A stretch of DNA of 17,815 bases from Gammaproteobacteria bacterium. GTDB taxonomy: Bacteria; Pseudomonadota; Gammaproteobacteria; GRL18. Location: positions 1 to 17,815 of the forward strand of contig JALTKC010000273.1 in NCBI GenBank assembly GCA_027076245.1, given 5' to 3'. The notes under the pieces are model-generated. The model was not told the origin of the DNA, ran no database searches, and saw only the letters and a program-made list of their open reading frames with translations. The position numbers and the translations under genes are program-made. Shown piece after piece: positions 1 through 7,260 of the stretch; the stretch's first letter is position 1, and every line of letters starts with the position of its first letter.

Positions 1-51
1 GCCGGCGGCGGAAAGTATTGCCATAAATAATAGCGCTAAACACTTTTTCAC
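1..51 (-). CDS. Partial CDS: N-terminus of an exported protein (signal peptide only)
   Basis: Read leftward from a GTG at 51-49, the frame stays open to the window edge and encodes MKKCLALLFMAILSAAG. This is a short basic n-region followed by a hydrophobic core and a small-residue stretch, so it looks like a Sec signal peptide. An AGGG lies 8 nt upstream of the GTG and supports this start over another in-frame GTG two codons earlier. A promoter-like pair lies upstream on the same strand. Only 17 residues are visible, so the mature product cannot be named. It could also be a lipoprotein if a cysteine follows outside the window. Confidence 0.6.
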   Translation of the reverse strand, partial: MKKCLALLFMAILSAAG

Positions 52-114
52 CGGCACTGCCCTAGAACATAAAAACTTTCCTTATTCTGTACTATTCCAT
101 TTCTTTATACCTTT

Positions 115-143
115 ACTATACTCCCTGATGTCTGTCAGGTCAT
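115..143 (-). promoter_or_regulatory. Putative sigma-70 promoter for the left-edge gene
   Basis: On the minus strand, ATGACC (143-138) and TATAGT (120-115) are separated by 17 nt, matching TTGACA/TATAAT at 4/6 and 5/6 positions. The predicted transcript would start near 108 and leave a leader of about 57 nt before the GTG at 51. A palindrome (124-139) lies in the spacer and another (143-156) directly upstream, so repression or activation at this site is plausible but inferred. Confidence 0.4.
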
Positions 144-156
144 TGACTGGGGTCAA
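124..156. promoter_or_regulatory. Two adjacent operator-like palindromes
   Basis: CCTGA-6 nt-TCAGG lies at 124-139 and TTGAC-TGGG-GTCAA at 143-156. Both arm pairs are perfect 5-bp inverted repeats only a few bases apart, in the divergent region between the exported-protein gene and fusA2. They overlap the predicted minus-strand promoter and lie about 65-95 bp upstream of the fusA2 promoter. Binding of a dimeric regulator is an inference; I do not recognise a known operator consensus. Confidence 0.35.
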
Positions 157-220
157 CGCTGTAAATTACTGCAAATTCGATTAATTTTTACTTATTTTTA
201 TGGAAATACAATTATTTTTG

Positions 221-249
221 TTGAACTTTGGGCATAAAATCACTACAAT
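221..249 (+). promoter_or_regulatory. Putative sigma-70 promoter for fusA2
   Basis: TTGAAC (221-226) and TACAAT (244-249) are 17 nt apart, 4/6 and 5/6 matches to consensus. Transcription from here would begin near 256 and give a leader of about 320 nt before the fusA2 ATG at 575. That is unusually long for a housekeeping gene. The leader contains an A/T-rich hairpin, a second hairpin and an 11-bp tandem repeat. A promoter closer to the gene cannot be excluded. Confidence 0.5.
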
Positions 250-574
250 CGCGGTAATTTTCTACGCATATCAGCATTTGGCCAGATATTTTGCAGCCCT
301 GAGTCCATTTAAAGCAAGTATTATTCACTTCTTTAAATCCACTTGAGCTTCTTTAAGGTAAAACGGTACTCTGCGTCTGCTGAAGCGATTTTCCGTTAGT
401 ATATCAAAGCCTTAGACGCTAATAGATATTTTATTAGTGCGGGTACTTTTTTACTGTCGGAAAGGTGTTTCAGGCCTGGCCAGTGAGACACGCAACGTAT
501 TTTATTTTTACTAACTTTTAACTAACTTTTAACTAACTATTATTACTAACAATTAGTGTAACCAGAGTATTATT
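250..574 (+). promoter_or_regulatory. Long non-coding leader of fusA2 with possible hairpins
   Basis: No open frame of note lies here. A weak hairpin spans 417-439 (arms around CTAATA and TATTAG, loop GATATTT) and is followed by a T6 run at 447-452, a terminator-like layout although the stem is A/T-rich. A second imperfect hairpin lies at 465-491, around GGCC-T-GGCC with GTGT...ACAC outer arms. CTTCTTTAA occurs twice, at 328-336 and 348-356. No riboswitch class is recognised. A regulatory leader is an inference from length and structure only. Confidence 0.3.
510..542 (+). repeat. 11-bp tandem repeat, 3 copies, before fusA2
   Basis: ACTAACTTTTA is repeated at 510-520 and 521-531, with a third copy differing at 2 of 11 positions at 532-542. 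The array ends 32 nt before the fusA2 start codon, within the presumed 5' leader. Confidence 0.8.
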
Positions 575-2662
575 ATGGCTGATTTAAGCAAATACCGTAA
601 CATAGGCATCTTTGCACACGTGGATGCCGGTAAAACCACCACCACTGAACGTATTTTGAATCTGACGGGTAAGACCCATAAGATTGGTGAAGTACACGAT
701 GGTGAAGCGACCACCGACTTTATGGAACAGGAGCAGGAGCGTGGTATTACCATTCAGTCTGCAGCCACTTCCTGTGAGTGGGATGGTCACCGTCTGAATA
801 TTATTGACACTCCCGGACACGTTGACTTCACTATTGAAGTCTATCGTTCCCTGAAAGTTCTGGACGGTGGTGTGGGTGTTTTCTGTGGTTCCGGCGGTGT
901 TGAGCCTCAGTCTGAAACCAACTGGCGTTATGCTAACGAATCCCGCGTAGCCCGTGTGATTTTTGTTAACAAGCTGGATCGTCTGGGTGCCGATTTCTAC
1001 CGTGTTGTGGATCAGGTTGAAAACGTCCTGCAGGCCAATCCCCTGGTTATGACTCTGCCAATCGGTATTGAAGATAATTTTACCGGTGTGGTTGATATTC
1101 TTACCCGCAAAGCCTGGGTATGGGATGATTCCGGTGACCCAAGCAAGTATGAAATTCAGGATGTTCCTGCCGATATGGTTGACAAGGTAGAAGAATACCG
1201 TGAACAGATGATTGAAACGGCTCTGGAGCAGGATGACGACCTGATGGAAGCCTATCTGGAAGGTGAAGAGCCTTCTATTGAAGACGTTAAGAAATGTATT
1301 CGTAAAGGCACCATTGCCCTGGACTTCTTCCCGACTTATTGTGGTTCCGCCTTCAAGAACAAAGGTATCCAGCTGGTTCTGAATGCGGTAGTGGACTATC
1401 TGCCCGATCCGACTGAAGTACCTCCTCAGCCGGAAGTGGATCTGGAAGGTCACGAAACCGGCGAATACGCTATTGTGGATCCTGAAGGTCCGGTACGTGC
1501 CCTGGCATTCAAAATTATGGATGACCGTTTTGGTGCACTGACCTTTACTCGTATTTACTCCGGTCGTGTAGAAAAGGGTATGAGTCTGTTAAATACCTTT
1601 ACCGGTAAAACAGAACGTATTGGCCGTATTGTAGAAATGCACGCTGACTCACGTGAAGAACTGGATTCCTGTGAAGCCGGTGATATTGTTGCCTTTGTGG
1701 GTCTGAAAAATACCCAGACCGGTCACACCTTATGTGATCCTAAAAATCCGGCCACTCTGGAACCTATGGTGTTCCCTGATCCGGTTATTTCTATTGCCAT
1801 TAGTCCTAAGGACAAGGGCGGTTCCGAGAAAATGGGTGTGGCGCTGAACAAGATGGTTAAGGAAGATCCTTCTTTCCATGTAGAAACCGATGAAGACAGT
1901 GGTGAAACCATCCTTAAAGGTATGGGTGAACTGCACCTGGATATTAAAATTGATATTCTTAAGCGTACTCATGGCGTGGATGTTGAAGTGGGCAAACCTC
2001 AGGTAGCCTATCGTGAATCCATTACCAAGGCGGTTGAAGATACTTATACTCACAAGAAGCAGTCCGGTGGTTCCGGTCAGTTCGGTCGTATCGACTACCG
2101 TATTGAGCCCGGTGAGCCTAACAGCGGCTATACCTTTGAGTCCACTGTTACCGGCGGTAATGTCCCAAGCGAATACTGGGGCGCCATTGAAAAAGCCTTT
2201 GGCAAGATGATGGAAGAAGGTGTACTGGCAGGTTTCCCGGTCGTTGATGTTCATATTGAACTGATGGACGGTGCCTACCACGCAGTTGACTCCTCCGCCA
2301 TGGCCTTTGAACTGGCAGCCAACGGTGCTTACCGTCAGACCATGCCAAAATGTGGTCCTCAGCTGTTAGAACCCATTATGAAGGTGGATGTCTTTACCCC
2401 TGAAGAGCATGTTGGTGACTGTATTGGTGACCTGAATCGTCGTCGCGGTATGATCAAGGCTCAGGAATCCACACCGACCGGCGTACGTATTAAAGCGGAC
2501 GCGCCACTGAGCGAAATGTTTGGTTATATTGGTGATCTGCGTACCATGACTTCCGGTCGCGGCCAGTTCTCCATGGAATTTTCACACTACAGCCCATGTC
2601 CTAAGAACGTAGCTGAAGAAGTGATTAAGGAAACCAAAGCCCGTAAAGAAGCACAGAAATAA
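575..2662 (+). CDS. fusA2: Elongation factor G paralogue (EF-G 2 type)
   Basis: This translational GTPase acts in the cytoplasm on the ribosome, in translocation and/or ribosome recycling. The 695-residue protein has the full EF-G layout. The P-loop AHVDAGKT is at 14-21, the switch I RGITI at 56-60, DTPGH at 78-82 and NKLD at 132-135. A GSAFKNKG motif follows, then domains II-V with the GMGELHLDI segment and a C-terminal domain typical of EF-G. The sequence closely resembles the Vibrio/Pseudomonas proteins named EF-G 2. It is not next to rpsL, rpsG or tuf, so it is probably a second copy outside the str operon. The start follows only a weak Shine-Dalgarno-like AGAG. It appears monocistronic, with its own promoter and a strong terminator. 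How it divides work with the main EF-G cannot be read from sequence. Confidence 0.95.
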   Translation: MADLSKYRNIGIFAHVDAGKTTTTERILNLTGKTHKIGEVHDGEATTDFMEQEQERGITIQSAATSCEWDGHRLNIIDTPGHVDFTIEVYRSLKVLDGGVGVFCGSGGVEPQSETNWRYANESRVARVIFVNKLDRLGADFYRVVDQVENVLQANPLVMTLPIGIEDNFTGVVDILTRKAWVWDDSGDPSKYEIQDVPADMVDKVEEYREQMIETALEQDDDLMEAYLEGEEPSIEDVKKCIRKGTIALDFFPTYCGSAFKNKGIQLVLNAVVDYLPDPTEVPPQPEVDLEGHETGEYAIVDPEGPVRALAFKIMDDRFGALTFTRIYSGRVEKGMSLLNTFTGKTERIGRIVEMHADSREELDSCEAGDIVAFVGLKNTQTGHTLCDPKNPATLEPMVFPDPVISIAISPKDKGGSEKMGVALNKMVKEDPSFHVETDEDSGETILKGMGELHLDIKIDILKRTHGVDVEVGKPQVAYRESITKAVEDTYTHKKQSGGSGQFGRIDYRIEPGEPNSGYTFESTVTGGNVPSEYWGAIEKAFGKMMEEGVLAGFPVVDVHIELMDGAYHAVDSSAMAFELAANGAYRQTMPKCGPQLLEPIMKVDVFTPEEHVGDCIGDLNRRRGMIKAQESTPTGVRIKADAPLSEMFGYIGDLRTMTSGRGQFSMEFSHYSPCPKNVAEEVIKETKARKEAQK

Positions 2663-2680
2663 ACCACTGTGTTCCTTATT

Positions 2681-2709
2681 AAAAAAGGCCGGCCTGTCCG
2701 GCCTTTTTT
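2681..2709 (+). terminator. Strong intrinsic terminator after fusA2
   Basis: A6-GGCCGG (2681-2692) pairs perfectly with CCGGCC-T6 (2698-2709) around a CCTGT loop, 18 nt after the fusA2 stop. The A and U tracts on both sides make it potentially bidirectional, but no leftward gene ends here. Confidence 0.93.
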
Positions 2710-2750
2710 AATGCTGTCAGGACTTTAGAAAATAAATCCCAGGAAAAACC

Positions 2751-3008
2751 ATGCAATGTCGAACCGGCTGCGGAGCCTGCTGTATAGCACCCTCCATTAG
2801 CTCCCCCATCCCCGGAATGCCTGACGGTAAACCCGCCGGACAACGCTGCATTCAACTGGATGAAAATAACTTATGCCAATTATTTAATCACCCAGAACGC
2901 CCACAAGCCTGCTTAAACTTCCAGGCCAGCGAAGATTTCTGCGGCACAAATAACAATTTCGCCTTACAGTCCCTGACCCAATTAGAAAAGGAAAGCCAGC
3001 CCAACTAA
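2751..3008 (+). CDS. YkgJ-like cysteine-cluster protein
   Basis: This 85-residue protein carries eight cysteines (3, 7, 10, 11, 33, 42, 54, 64). The pattern CxxxCxxCC near the start, then C-8-C-11-C-9-C, matches the YkgJ family of small metal- or Fe-S-binding proteins. The conserved block GCGACCIAPSISSPIPGMP is typical of one gammaproteobacterial subgroup. The metal and function are unknown for the family. AGGA lies 6 nt before the ATG, so the start is well supported. It sits alone between the fusA2 terminator and the heptamer-repeat cassette, so it is probably transcribed from within the short gap after the terminator. Confidence 0.82.
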   Translation: MQCRTGCGACCIAPSISSPIPGMPDGKPAGQRCIQLDENNLCQLFNHPERPQACLNFQASEDFCGTNNNFALQSLTQLEKESQPN

Positions 3009-3028
3009 AAAAACTTCATTAAATGATG

Positions 3029-3134
3029 CCAGACCACGTATAATATTATCTGAACGCTGAACGCTAAGCTCTTAACACTTAACACTTAACACTTAACACT
3101 TAACACTTAACACTTAACACTTAACCCTAAAAGG
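3029..3134 (+). repeat. Heptanucleotide tandem-repeat cassette (copy 1), before the TraB-family gene
   Basis: Seven perfect TTAACAC units run from 3072 to 3120. They are preceded by three diverged heptamers (TGAACGC, TGAACGC, TAAGCTC at 3051-3071) and followed by TTAACCC (3121-3127). Upstream, CCAGACCACGTATAAT (3029-3044) matches the sequence before the second array at 13 of 16 positions. Downstream, CCTAAAA is also shared. TATAAT (3039-3044) could be a -10 element, which would put the array in the 5' leader of the next gene, but there is no good -35. Array length may vary between strains; that is inference. Confidence 0.9.
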
Positions 3135-3145
3135 CCCCCCACCCA

Positions 3146-4405
3146 GTGCAACAAACCAACACGGACATCAACACCCATACGGATAACCCCGATCAGGACG
3201 AACCCATTTTCGAACACACCCTGGCCGGTAAAAAAATTACCGTCCTGGGTACGGCCCATGTCTCTAAAGCCAGTGCCGATAAAGTCAGAGAGTTACTGGA
3301 AACCGGCCATTATGACAGTGTGGCTATAGAACTGTGCCCCAGCCGCTACGGCAGTATGATTGATCCAGACTCACTGGCCAAAATGGATCTGTTCCGGGTA
3401 TTTAAGGAAGGCAAAGCCTCCATGGTCATAGCTTCCCTGGCGCTGGGCGCTTATCAGCAGAAAATGGCAGAAGAGTTTGGTATTGAGCCCGGTGCCGAAA
3501 TGCGTATGGCGATTGAACAGGCCGAAGCACTGAACTGTAATATTCACCTGATTGACCGTGATGTGGGTACTACACTCAAGCGGGTGTACAGTAATGTACC
3601 CTGGTGGAAAAAAATGGGCATTATCGGCGGTCTGCTCGGCAGTGTGGTGACTTCAGAAAAGGTATCGGAAGATGAAATTGAACGCCTCAAGGAAGGGGAT
3701 ATTCTGGAAACCACCTTTGCCCAGTTTGCTGAGGAAGCCAAAGAACTGTACTCACCGCTGATTGATGAGCGTGATCAGTATATGGCAGCCAAACTGGAAC
3801 AGATAGTGACGGAATCAGACAACCAGTCTATTCTGGCGGTAGTGGGAGCCGGGCATTTAAAAGGCATTGAGTCCTATCTGGCTAAAGACGAAGACATTAA
3901 CAGCCCTGAAGAATTACATACCAAGGCTCAGGCTACTATTGAGCGTCTGGAGCAATTGCCGAAAAAAAGCCGCTGGCCGAAACTGATTCCCTGGATCATT
4001 GTTGCTGTTTTAATTGCGGGCTTTGCCATTGGTTTCAGTAAGAGTACCGACCTGGGTATCCAGTTATTAATCTGGTGGGTAGTGATTAACGGTTCACTGT
4101 CTGCCCTGGGAGCCGCTATTGCTAAGGGTCATCCATTGACGGTAGCTGGGGCATTTGTTGCAGCGCCCATTACTTCATTAAACCCTACTATTGGAGCCGG
4201 GATGGTGACGGCAGCTATCGAACTTTACCTGAGAAAGCCTAATGTGGGTGATTTCAGTCAGCTTAGAAAGGATACCACTCATCTTTCCGGCTGGTGGAAA
4301 AATAAAGTCGCCCGCACCTTACTGGTGTTCTTTTTCTCTACACTGGGTTCTGCTGCCGGTACTTATATTGCCGGTTTTAAGATTTTTGAAAGTCTGGTAA
4401 AGTAA
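3146..4405 (+). CDS. TraB/PrgY-family membrane protein
   Basis: The 419-residue protein has the TraB-family signature. A hydrophilic N-terminus of about 28 residues precedes GTAHVS (35-40), then the ELCPSRY block with Glu62 and Arg67, and GAGH at 234-237. The C-terminal third holds about four hydrophobic segments (roughly 282-300, 306-325, 333-358, 392-412), so the catalytic-like domain would be anchored in the inner membrane by its C-terminus. The family includes enterococcal TraB/PrgY, which reduces pheromone activity, and is related to TIKI proteases. The bacterial chromosomal members are of unknown role. The start is a GTG at 3146, with an AAAAGG about 11 nt upstream, so initiation is probably weak. 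No in-frame ATG is a better match. Confidence 0.85.
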   Translation: MQQTNTDINTHTDNPDQDEPIFEHTLAGKKITVLGTAHVSKASADKVRELLETGHYDSVAIELCPSRYGSMIDPDSLAKMDLFRVFKEGKASMVIASLALGAYQQKMAEEFGIEPGAEMRMAIEQAEALNCNIHLIDRDVGTTLKRVYSNVPWWKKMGIIGGLLGSVVTSEKVSEDEIERLKEGDILETTFAQFAEEAKELYSPLIDERDQYMAAKLEQIVTESDNQSILAVVGAGHLKGIESYLAKDEDINSPEELHTKAQATIERLEQLPKKSRWPKLIPWIIVAVLIAGFAIGFSKSTDLGIQLLIWWVVINGSLSALGAAIAKGHPLTVAGAFVAAPITSLNPTIGAGMVTAAIELYLRKPNVGDFSQLRKDTTHLSGWWKNKVARTLLVFFFSTLGSAAGTYIAGFKIFESLVK

Positions 4406-4430
4406 TAAATAGCTTAAACTCAGCTATTTA
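4406..4430 (+). other. Perfect 9-bp inverted repeat between the TraB gene and the small lipoprotein gene
   Basis: TAAATAGCT (4406-4414) and AGCTATTTA (4422-4430) flank a 7-nt loop immediately after the TraB-gene stop. No T-run follows, so it is a poor intrinsic terminator. It could be an mRNA-processing or stabilising hairpin, or a partial terminator. Confidence 0.5.
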
Positions 4431-4449
4431 GACTGTAAAGAGAACAGAA

Positions 4450-4674
4450 ATGAATAATAAATTATTTATAAGCAGTGTATTTATTACCCTGGCGGGCTTA
4501 TCCGGCTGTGCCGGGCGAGTAGTGCACATGCAGGATAATCAGGGGCATAAAATTGATTGTGAAGTCTCTACTACCAGTGCCATGATGACCGGTGTTCTGG
4601 TTCGAGACAGTGCCATTGATGACTGTGTAGAACAACATAAGGCAGCGGGATATAAAGTTACCGGCGAAGAATAA
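4450..4674 (+). CDS. Small putative lipoprotein
   Basis: The 74-residue product starts with a lysine, a hydrophobic stretch and the lipobox LSGC with Cys20, so it should be lipidated and exported. The mature part of about 55 residues carries two further cysteines (in IDCEV and IDDCVEQH) that may form a disulfide. No domain is recognised. AAGAGAA lies 5 nt before the ATG. It follows the TraB-family gene by 44 bp in the same direction and may share its transcript across the hairpin. Confidence 0.75.
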   Translation: MNNKLFISSVFITLAGLSGCAGRVVHMQDNQGHKIDCEVSTTSAMMTGVLVRDSAIDDCVEQHKAAGYKVTGEE

Positions 4675-4695
4675 AGATATTGCTGTCAGTCATTA

Positions 4696-5703
4696 TTATT
4701 TTTTATTTTTCATATACGCTTTCATTTTTTCACACTGGTCTTCCCGTTTTGCACGTGAGGTAAACCAGACATAATCAAAAGGCAGGTGCTCAAGCTTTTC
4801 TCCCCAGGCCTGTGAGTATTCAGCAGGCTGCAATTTATCCGGGCTGACTTCAATAAAAGCCATACTTAGAATTCTGGTATTGTTCTGTTTCTGAAGCGGT
4901 TGGCCGGACAGTTCCTGATGCAGATACCAGGGAATACCATAGTCTTTACGGGTATGACCGGAACCGGCAATCACAATAACTTTCTTATGCTGCTTTAAGC
5001 TCTCCAGGATGGTGGCCATCATGGCCAGATCACGAACCTGCTGGCCTCTAAGCATGGGCTCAAGCATATTTTCCGGCAGCATATCACAATGGGATGTCTG
5101 GATATCCTGCTCCAGTGCCTGTTTAATATCAGGTTGATACTGATACTTTTTCAGCAGGTCCTGATATTTTTTATCCAGTACCTTCGGACTCTGCTTAATC
5201 ACCTTTCTAATCTGTTGATGTTCAAGATTAGCGGCAATAACCGGCAGATTATTTTTTAAAGTCTGCTCAAATACCGGGCGGTAATAAGACCAATTTGGCC
5301 AGCCGGACTTATCCCAGGCCACGGTTCTGGCAAAGTCGTCTGTAATGTTTTCGGAGTTGTTATTCTTTGTCTGAAAATTATGAATACTTTCCTGCTGGTT
5401 CTGATTAAGCATTTCAAAGGCGACTGCGGGTGACTGATTATTTTTTACAAATTCATAAATGGCATTGGCCTGTAACTGATGGTGCTCTTTATTGTCATGA
5501 GTTTCACCCAGTAGAACAATATCAGAGGAAAGCAACTGCTGCCTGAATAGTTTCTGTGAGATAAACTTCTGCTCATTAACCGACCAGATTCTGTTTAACA
5601 GGGGATGGTCAGAAACAGATGACTTTATACCGCTTGTACAGGCAGAGAGGAAAATAAGGATAAAGGTGCTTAGGTATCTAAAATGTCTGAAAAAAGAAAT
5701 CAT
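4696..5703 (-). CDS. ChaN-like heme-binding lipoprotein
   Basis: The 335-residue protein begins with a signal peptide and lipobox LSAC (Cys22). It then has the ChaN-family motifs GETHDNKEHH (66-75), AFEML with Glu97, a segment resembling HCDMLPENMLEPM, and AGSGHTRKDYG with GSGH at 247-250. Campylobacter ChaN is an iron-regulated outer-membrane lipoprotein that binds heme, and a similar envelope role is likely here. Whether the heme ligands are conserved was not tested. No Fur-box-like site was noticed upstream. It runs convergently with the small lipoprotein gene, 21 bp apart, and downstream of the HIT gene by 87 bp, so it may be co-transcribed with HIT. Confidence 0.85.
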   Translation of the reverse strand: MISFFRHFRYLSTFILIFLSACTSGIKSSVSDHPLLNRIWSVNEQKFISQKLFRQQLLSSDIVLLGETHDNKEHHQLQANAIYEFVKNNQSPAVAFEMLNQNQQESIHNFQTKNNNSENITDDFARTVAWDKSGWPNWSYYRPVFEQTLKNNLPVIAANLEHQQIRKVIKQSPKVLDKKYQDLLKKYQYQPDIKQALEQDIQTSHCDMLPENMLEPMLRGQQVRDLAMMATILESLKQHKKVIVIAGSGHTRKDYGIPWYLHQELSGQPLQKQNNTRILSMAFIEVSPDKLQPAEYSQAWGEKLEHLPFDYVWFTSRAKREDQCEKMKAYMKNKK

Positions 5704-5776
5704 GTATGGCTTCCGGCATTGGGGAAAATTGAATACTGGATTTTTCTAAAAGGCAACTGGGAATAATTGCTTTACT

Positions 5777-5799
5777 CCCGGCGGAACGCCTCAGCCGGG
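5777..5799 (-). other. GC-rich hairpin overlapping the HIT-gene stop codon
   Basis: CCCGGC (5777-5782) and GCCGGG (5794-5799) form a perfect 6-bp stem with an 11-nt loop that contains the stop codon of the HIT-family gene. No T-run follows on the minus strand. It might attenuate read-through into the ChaN-like gene. A competing small hairpin GGCG-TTC-CGCC lies within it. Confidence 0.35.
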
Positions 5800-6141
5800 C
5801 GGCCATGAAAAAGGCCGTCCGGCCAGAAGATGCAGATGAGTATGAAAAACAGTCTGACCCGCCAGATGGTTACAGTTAAAGTTTAACCGATAACCGTCCT
5901 CAGCAATACTAAGCTCCTTAGCCAGCTTTTTCGCTGTCAGAATCATATGGCCCAGTAAATCCTGATGCTCCTCTGTAAAATCATTAATTGTGGCAATATG
6001 CTGCTTAGGAATGATCAGTATATGGATGGGGGCCTGTGGTGCAATATCATGAAAGGCCAGAACCCGCTCATCTTCCCAGGCAATCTTTGCAGGGATATGA
6101 CCATCAAGGATCTGACAGAACAGGCAGTTGGATTCAGACAT
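5791..6141 (-). CDS. HIT-family purine nucleotide phosphoramidase (HinT-like)
   Basis: The 116-residue protein has the histidine triad HTHLHLL (100-106) near its C-terminus, preceded by NCNHLAGQTVF and followed by AGRPFSWPPG, as in the HINT branch. Members hydrolyse AMP-N bonds such as AMP-lysine or adenosine phosphoramidates in the cytosol. Cys6 and Cys9 resemble the CxxC seen near the start of many HINT proteins. The length is typical. GGAG lies 8 nt before the ATG. It is divergent from djlA across a 143-bp gap. Confidence 0.93.
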   Translation of the reverse strand: MSESNCLFCQILDGHIPAKIAWEDERVLAFHDIAPQAPIHILIIPKQHIATINDFTEEHQDLLGHMILTAKKLAKELSIAEDGYRLNFNCNHLAGQTVFHTHLHLLAGRPFSWPPG

Positions 6142-6216
6142 AAACAGGTCTCCAGAAAGGTAAGATTATGTGTTTTATATGAAATCATCTGGACGTTACC
6201 CCAGTCAGACAGAAAA

Positions 6217-6245
6217 TTCAATATTGCTTGTGAATTTGGTATGAT
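6217..6245 (+). promoter_or_regulatory. Putative extended -10 promoter for djlA
   Basis: TATGAT (6240-6245) is preceded by TGG, giving an extended -10 motif, with a poor -35 TTCAAT (6217-6222) at 17 nt. Transcription would begin near 6252, about 33 nt before the djlA ATG. The assignment rests on the motif and position only. Confidence 0.4.
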
Positions 6246-6284
6246 TTCAAATTACTCTGGTAATTATTATTTAAGGATACAACG

Positions 6285-7082
6285 ATGAGCTGGTGGGGCA
6301 AATTACTTGGTGGTGCGGTCGGTTTTTCCATGGGCGGTCCATTGGGTCTGTTAATTGGCGGTATTCTTGGGCATAAATTTGTGGACAAACCCAATAGTGA
6401 AGCTCTGGGAGAAAATAACGAATTAACCCAGGCGGCATTTTTCTCAGCCACCTTTTCCATTATGGGGCATATTGCCAAAGCCGATGGCCGGGTCAGTGAA
6501 GATGAAATTGCCATGGCCCGGCAGATTATGGAGCATATGCACCTGGATGCGGATCAGAAAAAAGCAGCTATCCAGTTATTTAATGAAGGTAAAAAAACGG
6601 ACTTTGATCTGGACGGTGTTCTGCTGCAGTTTAAACAGGTTGCTCACCGCCGTACCACACTACTGCAGATGTTTCTGGAAATTCAGCTCCATGCCGCTTA
6701 TGCCGACGGTAAGATGGACAGTGCCGAGCAGGCCATTATTAACCGCATTGCCGGCCAGTTGGGTTTCAGTGCCCGTCATATTGAGCAATTATCGGCACTG
6801 GTACGCTCTAATCTGGGGCTGGATGGCCAGGGCTATTATTATGGCGGGGCAGACAGCGGTAAAAGTTCGGTAGATTTATTAAAAGAAGCCTATGAAATGC
6901 TGGGTGTTTCAGAATCCGCTACGGATGCAGAAGTGAAAAAAGCCTACCGCAGAATGATGAACCAGCACCATCCTGATAAACTGGTTTCCAAAGGTCTGCC
7001 GGAAGAAATGATCCAGCTGGCCACAGAAAAAACCCAGCAGATTAAAGCGGCCTATGAGCTGATTAAAAAGAGCAGGAATTGA
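6285..7082 (+). CDS. djlA: Membrane-anchored J-domain co-chaperone DjlA
   Basis: DjlA stimulates DnaK from the inner membrane. The 265-residue protein starts with a glycine-rich hydrophobic segment (about 5-30) that acts as the single membrane anchor. A TerB-like helical domain follows (about 48-175, with GHIAKADGRVSEDEI and HAAYADGKMDSAE repeats) and then a C-terminal J domain with HPD at 229-231. AAGGAT lies 6 nt before the ATG. The stop codon TGA is directly at the end of the TnpB element. Compared with E. coli DjlA, which ends with a few more residues after the YELIK-like motif, this protein stops at KKSRN, so the insertion may have replaced the last residues. The loss should not affect the J domain. 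Confidence 0.93.
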   Translation: MSWWGKLLGGAVGFSMGGPLGLLIGGILGHKFVDKPNSEALGENNELTQAAFFSATFSIMGHIAKADGRVSEDEIAMARQIMEHMHLDADQKKAAIQLFNEGKKTDFDLDGVLLQFKQVAHRRTTLLQMFLEIQLHAAYADGKMDSAEQAIINRIAGQLGFSARHIEQLSALVRSNLGLDGQGYYYGGADSGKSSVDLLKEAYEMLGVSESATDAEVKKAYRRMMNQHHPDKLVSKGLPEEMIQLATEKTQQIKAAYELIKKSRN

Positions 7083-7108
7083 CATCCTCCCCTTCCTGAA
7101 GAAAGGGG
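7083..7108 (-). other. Right-end hairpin of the TnpB element
   Basis: CCCCTT (7089-7094) and AAGGGG (7103-7108) pair around CCTGAAGA. The hairpin lies just after the tnpB stop and ends at the djlA stop codon. Subterminal hairpins of this kind are the recognition structures of the IS200/IS605 group. Confidence 0.7.
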
Positions 7109-7260
7109 ATTCCTGATAGTCCTTCAGACCAAAACAGGTTCAGGCTTATCGCTAAGCCTTCCGGTTCCTGCTTCAAAGAGCTGAGCAACCTCAATCTCTC
7201 CACAGGCTAACAAGCGGTGTCCCCGCTCTAATATATTTCTGGCACCTGCCACATCAGCAT
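7083..7260 (-). ncRNA. Predicted omega (right-end) guide RNA of TnpB
   Basis: In characterised TnpB systems the guide RNA comes from the right end of the element. It overlaps the 3' part of tnpB, and its guide is the adjoining flank. The same arrangement here would give a scaffold covering the 3' end of tnpB and the right-end hairpin, with a guide read from the last djlA codons. The left border is arbitrary; nothing in the sequence fixes it. Confidence 0.3.

Noticed and set aside
584..1453. 289-codon open frame antisense to fusA2
   Set aside because: It is a mirror of a strongly conserved coding region, with a low-complexity composition rich in Phe, Thr and Asn and no ribosome-binding site. 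The same holds for the smaller antisense frames at 1730-2281.
3072..3120. Possible CRISPR array
   Set aside because: The repeats are 7 bp with no spacers; this is a simple tandem repeat. The same applies to 14840-14895.
5965..6288. 107-codon plus-strand frame across the HIT gene and the djlA promoter
   Set aside because: It is antisense to the conserved HIT protein and runs through the djlA ribosome-binding site, with no recognisable domain.
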